Origin: SIG299 sp964544055
GTDB lineage: Bacteria; Bacillota; Clostridia; Lachnospirales; Lachnospiraceae
Direction of reading: 5' to 3'
Length of the DNA: 64,000 nt
NCBI GenBank assembly: GCA_964544055.1
Contig: CAZJAA010000001.1
Coordinates: forward strand, 138,630-202,629
In this document: positions 60,717 through 64,000 of the stretch, one piece after another
How positions within the stretch are numbered: position 1 is the first letter of the stretch
Layout: every line of letters begins with the position of its first letter
Notes under the pieces: model-generated
What the model was told of the DNA's origin: nothing
The model's input: only the letters and a program-made list of their open reading frames with translations
Databases searched by the model: none
Position numbers and translations under genes: made by a program

Positions 60717-61562
60717 TTATTTGCGGATTTGAACCTTGCCGTTTACTTCCATAACTGGGTCATCCCAGATAATTTCTCCAATGCTGTCTGCAATAATGCT
60801 TCCTGATTTTGGATTTTTCACTGAAATAATATTTCCCTTAATGTCAGCTTCAACCTCGGAATATTCAAAAGAAAGATCCGTATCTTCCATGCTACAATTG
60901 ATTAATTTCAGATTTGTACAATAGCAAAGCGGCTGAGTGCCGATAATCTTACAATTTATCAGCGTTAAACCATCAGAAAACCATGCCAGATATTCTCCTT
61001 TTACCACGGAATCCTTTACTGTAATATTTTTTCCATGCCAAAATGCATCCTTGGTATCCAGATAAGAATTGGTGATTGTCATATTTTCTACATACTGGAA
61101 CGAATATTTTCCTTTCATTTTCAAATTGTCTATTTTGACATCTCGGCACTCGAAAAGGAAATATTCTGACTCGATTTCCGAGTGACTGATTTCAAGCTTT
61201 CTGGTTCTCCAGCCAAATTCCGGCGAATGTGCCGTGCTGTCTTCAATACGGATGTTTTCACATTCACGAAGTGCCTTTATACCATCCATTTTTGCATTTT
61301 TTATTATGCCATCGTAAGAATACCAGATAGCAGCTCTTGTTAATTCATCCATACTGACCGCATCCAGTTCAAATCCTCTGGCATGCCAGAGTGGATAACG
61401 CAGAGAAAAGTTACTATTTTTTACCAGAATATTTCTGGTTTCCTTTAAAACAGACTCTCCATCTGCCGGACCAGCAAACGTACAGTTTACCACTTCCGTA
61501 TTTTTAATATTATATAAGGCACGTTCTTCATCAAACGTCTGCCCGAAAACTACATTTTCCAT
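60717..61562 (-). CDS. DUF3737 family right-handed beta-helix protein
   Basis: A 281-residue soluble protein of the DUF3737 family, whose function is unknown. It starts MENVVFGQTFDEERALYNIKNTEVVNCTFAGPADGESVLKETRNILVKNSNF, and the rest is a series of short strands with regular hydrophobic/Asn spacing (VENMTITNSYL, GKNITVKDSVVKGEYLAWFSDGLTLINCKI). This is the pectate-lyase-like helix fold without the catalytic residues of lyases or GH28 enzymes. It lies 97 bases before the GGDEF gene and could share its transcript. Confidence 0.85.
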   Translation of the reverse strand: MENVVFGQTFDEERALYNIKNTEVVNCTFAGPADGESVLKETRNILVKNSNFSLRYPLWHARGFELDAVSMDELTRAAIWYSYDGIIKNAKMDGIKALRECENIRIEDSTAHSPEFGWRTRKLEISHSEIESEYFLFECRDVKIDNLKMKGKYSFQYVENMTITNSYLDTKDAFWHGKNITVKDSVVKGEYLAWFSDGLTLINCKIIGTQPLCYCTNLKLINCSMEDTDLSFEYSEVEADIKGNIISVKNPKSGSIIADSIGEIIWDDPVMEVNGKVQIRK

Positions 61563-61677
61563 GGAAACTCTCCTGTTCTTTCTCTAAAAGTATTCTAACC
61601 TCTTGTATTTTACCACACATTTTTGTTTTATTCAATTGAAATTAATTCGGCCGATACAGAATATGACGACACAGAAA

Positions 61678-61699
61678 GAGCAGGTCTTCCGACCTGCTC
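61678..61699 (-). terminator. Terminator after rpsO
   Basis: GAGCAGGTC and GACCTGCTC form a perfect 9-bp stem with a 4-nt loop, followed on the minus strand by TTTCTGTG. It lies about 50 bases after the rpsO stop codon. Confidence 0.7.
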
Positions 61700-61748
61700 C
61701 AAATGTGTTTGTGTTTGTGGGTTTTTCTTAAATTATTTGTACTGCTAA

Positions 61749-62015
61749 CTACTTTCTTAAGCCTAATCTTTCGATTAACTTACGATATCCATCCAAATCT
61801 GTCTTCTTAAGATATGCCAGTAAGCCACGTCTCTGACCTACCATCTTAAGGAGACCACGTCTGGAATGATGATCCTTCTGGTTGTTCTTAAGATGCTCTG
61901 TTAACTCATTAATTCTTTCTGTTAAAAGAGCAATCTGTACTTCTGGAGAACCAGTATCGTTAGCTGTTCTTCCATAAGCTGCAATGATTTCCTGCTTCTT
62001 TTCCTTGCTAATCAT
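61749..62015 (-). CDS. rpsO: 30S ribosomal protein S15
   Basis: S15 binds the 16S rRNA central domain and nucleates S6/S18 assembly. The 88-residue protein matches the family over its whole length: MISKEKKQEIIAAYGRTANDTGSPEVQIALLTERINELTEHLKNNQKDHHSRRGLLKMVGQRRGLLAYLKK. The ATG at 62015 has a strong CAGGAGGT site. An upstream in-frame extension lies in the leader and is not coding. It is transcribed alone, with a leader of about 110 nt. Confidence 0.97.
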   Translation of the reverse strand: MISKEKKQEIIAAYGRTANDTGSPEVQIALLTERINELTEHLKNNQKDHHSRRGLLKMVGQRRGLLAYLKKTDLDGYRKLIERLGLRK

Positions 62016-62125
62016 GATAATTACCTCCTGTTTTTTTATAATATCGCCTGATACCAAGAACCGGTTTGTTTTCCAGGAGTAACTCCGTATTCTGAGTAAC
62101 GGCTCGTTGATGTGAATTACATCAA
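62016..62125 (-). ncRNA. Structured 5' leader of rpsO, possible S15 autoregulatory element
   Basis: About 110 nt lie between the predicted start site and the ATG. The leader contains an 8-bp hairpin (GTTGATGT with ACATCAAC around 62107-62127), two copies of GTTACTC and the self-pairing GGAGTTACTCC. rpsO mRNAs in several phyla carry S15-binding leaders that differ in structure. That this is one of them is inference; I did not match it to a known class. Confidence 0.4.
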
Positions 62126-62132
62126 CTCTTAT

Positions 62133-62161
62133 ATGATACCACAAATTGAAGCATTTGTAAA
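62133..62161 (-). promoter_or_regulatory. Predicted sigma-A promoter of rpsO
   Basis: TTTACA (62156-62161) and TATCAT (62133-62138) on the minus strand with a 17-base spacer. Confidence 0.6.
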
Positions 62162-62204
62162 TACTTTTTTCTTCTGTTTTTTTCCGGTCATCAAATTCTC
62201 TTTT

Positions 62205-62618
62205 TTACTTCTTCGGAAACCATGGAATACACCTATTGACCTTCTTGCAGTACAGAACATACTCTTGTCCATACAACTCCAAAAGCCATTTTTCCTCCGT
62301 GTGTTTCATCAAAATCGTCATTGTCAGCCAACACACAAACGGCAAAATCAAAAGCCACAAATTGTGTGCCATAAACAACAAGCCTGTACACATCAGCACA
62401 ATTCCCGAATAACAGGGATTCCTGACAATGCTGTAAACTCCTGTAGTACATAATGTATTTGATTCTATGTACTTATCTATGGACTTGCTACCAATCGCAG
62501 CAGCTTTCCATACAAAAAAACCTAACAGAAGAATTACAAATCCTATCCCGATAAATCCTGCTATGAGACCTGCTTTATCAAGCTTTCCGGTTTTTATTAC
62601 TCCCTATTATGTCAAGTC
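62205..62618 (-). pseudogene. 5'-truncated membrane methyltransferase-like gene (isoprenylcysteine carboxyl methyltransferase type)
   Basis: An open frame from about 62618, just after an in-frame TAG, to the stop at 62205 encodes about 137 residues. Two to three membrane segments (KAGLIAGFIGIGFVILLLGFFVWKA and LMCTGLLFMAHNLWLLILPFVCWL) flank the family segment TTGVYSIVRNPCYSGIVL, and the protein ends EEKWLLELYGQEYVLYCKKVNRCIPWFPKK. The C-terminal half of the PEMT/ICMT-like family is intact, but the N-terminal segments and a start codon are missing. The IS110 element starts beside it, so the truncation probably came with that insertion. Confidence 0.65.
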
Positions 62619-62639
62619 TTTTTTCCTTTAAATAAAGGA

Positions 62640-63096
62640 TTTTTTTGTTATATATCTCAGTAGAACAAGCCACAAGCATGGATATTTCTCTGTATCTGGT
62701 ACGAAAATAGCGGTTTTAGGGTACACGAAGTAAAACGTCTCTTATTTTTCCGCTCTACATGGCCTTTTGTATACCCTTCCCTCTATGGCAGCTTACCTCC
62801 CGTATCTACCAGGTTTCCCCTTTTTCAGGGACCTAACTTTCTTCGTTCTGCCTATCCATAACCAGGGTGTCAGCTCAGCTCCTAGACAGAGTCTGTGCCC
62901 TATGGAAAATATTCCTGCCGACTACCGGCTCATTCTTTGTTTTTTTATTTTACTGACTCCGCTTCCTGTAACGGCACCTTTCGGCGGACGTTTTACCGTA
63001 CATTCCACTTTCTTTCAGCCTTTCTTCGTGGCTGGGTTTAATCTTTATTCTTCATAAAAACTAAACTCAACCACGAAGTCTGCTGTGTCTTACTTT
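62640..63096 (-). ncRNA. Non-coding 3' flank of the IS110 element, candidate bridge-RNA region
   Basis: About 450 bases without a credible gene lie between the transposase stop and the truncated methyltransferase gene. It has several hairpins, the largest pairing 63024-63040 with 63062-63078 (15 of 17 positions) just past the transposase stop. The middle (about 62830-62960) is GC-richer, with several short complementary segments. IS110-family elements are known to encode a structured bridge RNA in a non-coding end, and in the IS1111 branch it lies 3' of the gene. The role here is inference. Confidence 0.4.
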
Positions 63097-64000
63097 TTAT
63101 GTAGCCTGCAACTGCGGTCTTTTTATGTCATTCAGCAGCTTTGTTCCATCATAGCTCACACCTTTGGTCAGTATTGTGTAAAATATCCGTAATACTTTAC
63201 ATGCCACTGCCACTACCGACTGCATCTTCTTTAAAGGGTTCTTCTCCCGTGTCCGGTAGTAGCTGTGTACCTCCCGGAACTCTTCGTTCTTTCCTATCAC
63301 GGATATCGCCGCTTCGTACAACACATATCTCAGGCGTTTTCTTCCCCGGTAGCTGATCCGGCTTTCTCCCCTGTGCTTTCCTGGTTCGTTGGCTACGATG
63401 GCATATCCTGCCAGTTTCTGAAGCTGCTTTGGATTGTCAAAACGTTTGATGTCACCCACTTCTGCAATAAACCCGCTGACGGTAACCATACCAATTCCCT
63501 TGATTTCCAGCAGCTTGTCTATATACGGTATCTCCATCAGCTTCTCTTCCAGTTTGTTTAACAGTTCTTCCATTCTGGCCGAGTAGGAATCGTAGTCCTC
63601 TAATAAAAGTCTCAGTTCCATCCTTGCTGCTTCCGGTGCCTCCTTGCTTCCGACACTATGCTCGGCGGCAGTTACCAGGGTCTTTGCCCTCTTTAATCCT
63701 GCGCCACGCAGCTTTCTGTCCCTCCACATCTTATTTACACCTTCCACTCCAAGCTTTACGATGTCCGCCGGCAGCGGAGCCGCTTTTAAAACGATGATCC
63801 CACTGACTGCATCCAGTTTTCCATAAACGTCTTTATATTCCGGAAAATAAATGCTGAACCATCTGGCAAGCCGGTTCTTGATTCTTGTAAGCTCCTCCTG
63901 CGTCTGAAAACGCAGGTTAGATAAGCTTCGGATTTCTGCATAAACTCCTGTCGGTTCCATTCCCGGAATCACAACCTCCTTGCCGTTCTTCTCCATGATG
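63097..64000 (-). mobile_element. IS110-family transposase, partial and internally deleted
   Basis: The frame runs off the right edge and ends at 63097. The C-terminal Transposase_20 domain is intact: YIDKLLEIKGIGMVTVSGFIAEVGDIKRFDNPKQLQKLAGYAI, SRISYRGRKRLRYVLYEAAI and KKMQSVVAVACKVLRIFY, including the conserved serine region. In the N-terminal DEDD part, VVIPGMEPTG is followed directly by VYAEIRSLSNLRFQTQEELTRIKNRLARW. The roughly 60 residues expected between, with the Asn-Asp-x-x-Asp pair of the RuvC-like site, are missing in frame. It should be inactive by itself. The extent to the right is not visible. Confidence 0.85.

Noticed and set aside
62767..63057. Plus-strand frame of 96 codons in the IS110 flank
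   Set aside because: Composition is Pro/Phe-rich without any family pattern, and it lies antisense within the non-coding IS end; frames like this arise by chance in such flanks.

Overview
The window reads as a chromosomal segment of an AT-rich, Gram-positive, anaerobic clostridium of the family Lachnospiraceae. This rests on the Firmicutes order priA-def-fmt-rsmB-rlmN-prpC-prkC-rsgA-rpe-thiN, a spo0A gene, a clostridial iron-only sensory hydrogenase locus and a full galacturonate (pectin) branch. The pectin genes plus cheV and glgA would fit Lachnospira/Eubacterium eligens or a close relative; that name is inference. No rRNA, tRNA or CRISPR array was seen. Nearly everything from the left edge to about 54.0 kb is on the minus strand, so it is read from right to left.

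Left part (1-7.1 kb): a rearranged division and cell wall cluster, lgt-like, then mraZ-rsmH-ftsL-PBP-PBP and the start of murD. The mraZ promoter carries four MraZ-type boxes. murE and murF lie about 20 kb away (23.0-26.0 kb) in front of priA, and mraY is not seen. Between the blocks are ychF, a decayed AAA ATPase with three in-frame TAG codons (8.4-9.5 kb), an odd Asp/Trp-rich membrane protein, and the priA-to-thiN housekeeping operon with the PrkC/PrpC kinase-phosphatase pair.

Middle (26-41 kb): glgA, spo0A, a radical SAM/SPASM protein, ung, hisF-hisH, a zinc-ribbon membrane protein, cheV, a lipoprotein, a two-component system, and a sensory [FeFe]-hydrogenase/PP2C phosphatase/2Fe-2S operon. 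Directly upstream of that operon lies a graveyard of accessory genes (41.3-43.6 kb): a broken AAA ATPase, a DUF4145-like piece, and a type I restriction remnant in which the N-terminus of HsdR has been joined to the tail of HsdS. An ABC-2 exporter with its own TetR repressor follows (43.8-46.4 kb).

Pectin region (46.6-56.9 kb): uxaB-uxaA-kdgK-kduI-unknown-GH28 on the minus strand, divergent from a LacI-type regulator and uxaC on the plus strand. Together they turn oligogalacturonate into galacturonate, tagaturonate, altronate, KDG and KDPG. The divergent promoter region has recognisable sigma-A promoters and cre/LacI-type operators. Immediately after the stop codons of both lacI and uxaC sits a copy of a striking repeated element: constant flanks, a 23-bp perfect stem of unrelated sequence in the two copies, and an identical 19-nt apical loop. 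This is the best candidate in the window for something undescribed.

Right end (57-64 kb): pyrB-pyrI, a cytosolic LacI-like sensor fused to GGDEF, a DUF3737 beta-helix protein, rpsO with a structured leader, a truncated membrane methyltransferase-like gene, and an IS110-family element whose transposase has lost its catalytic middle but keeps a long non-coding flank that may encode a bridge-type RNA.
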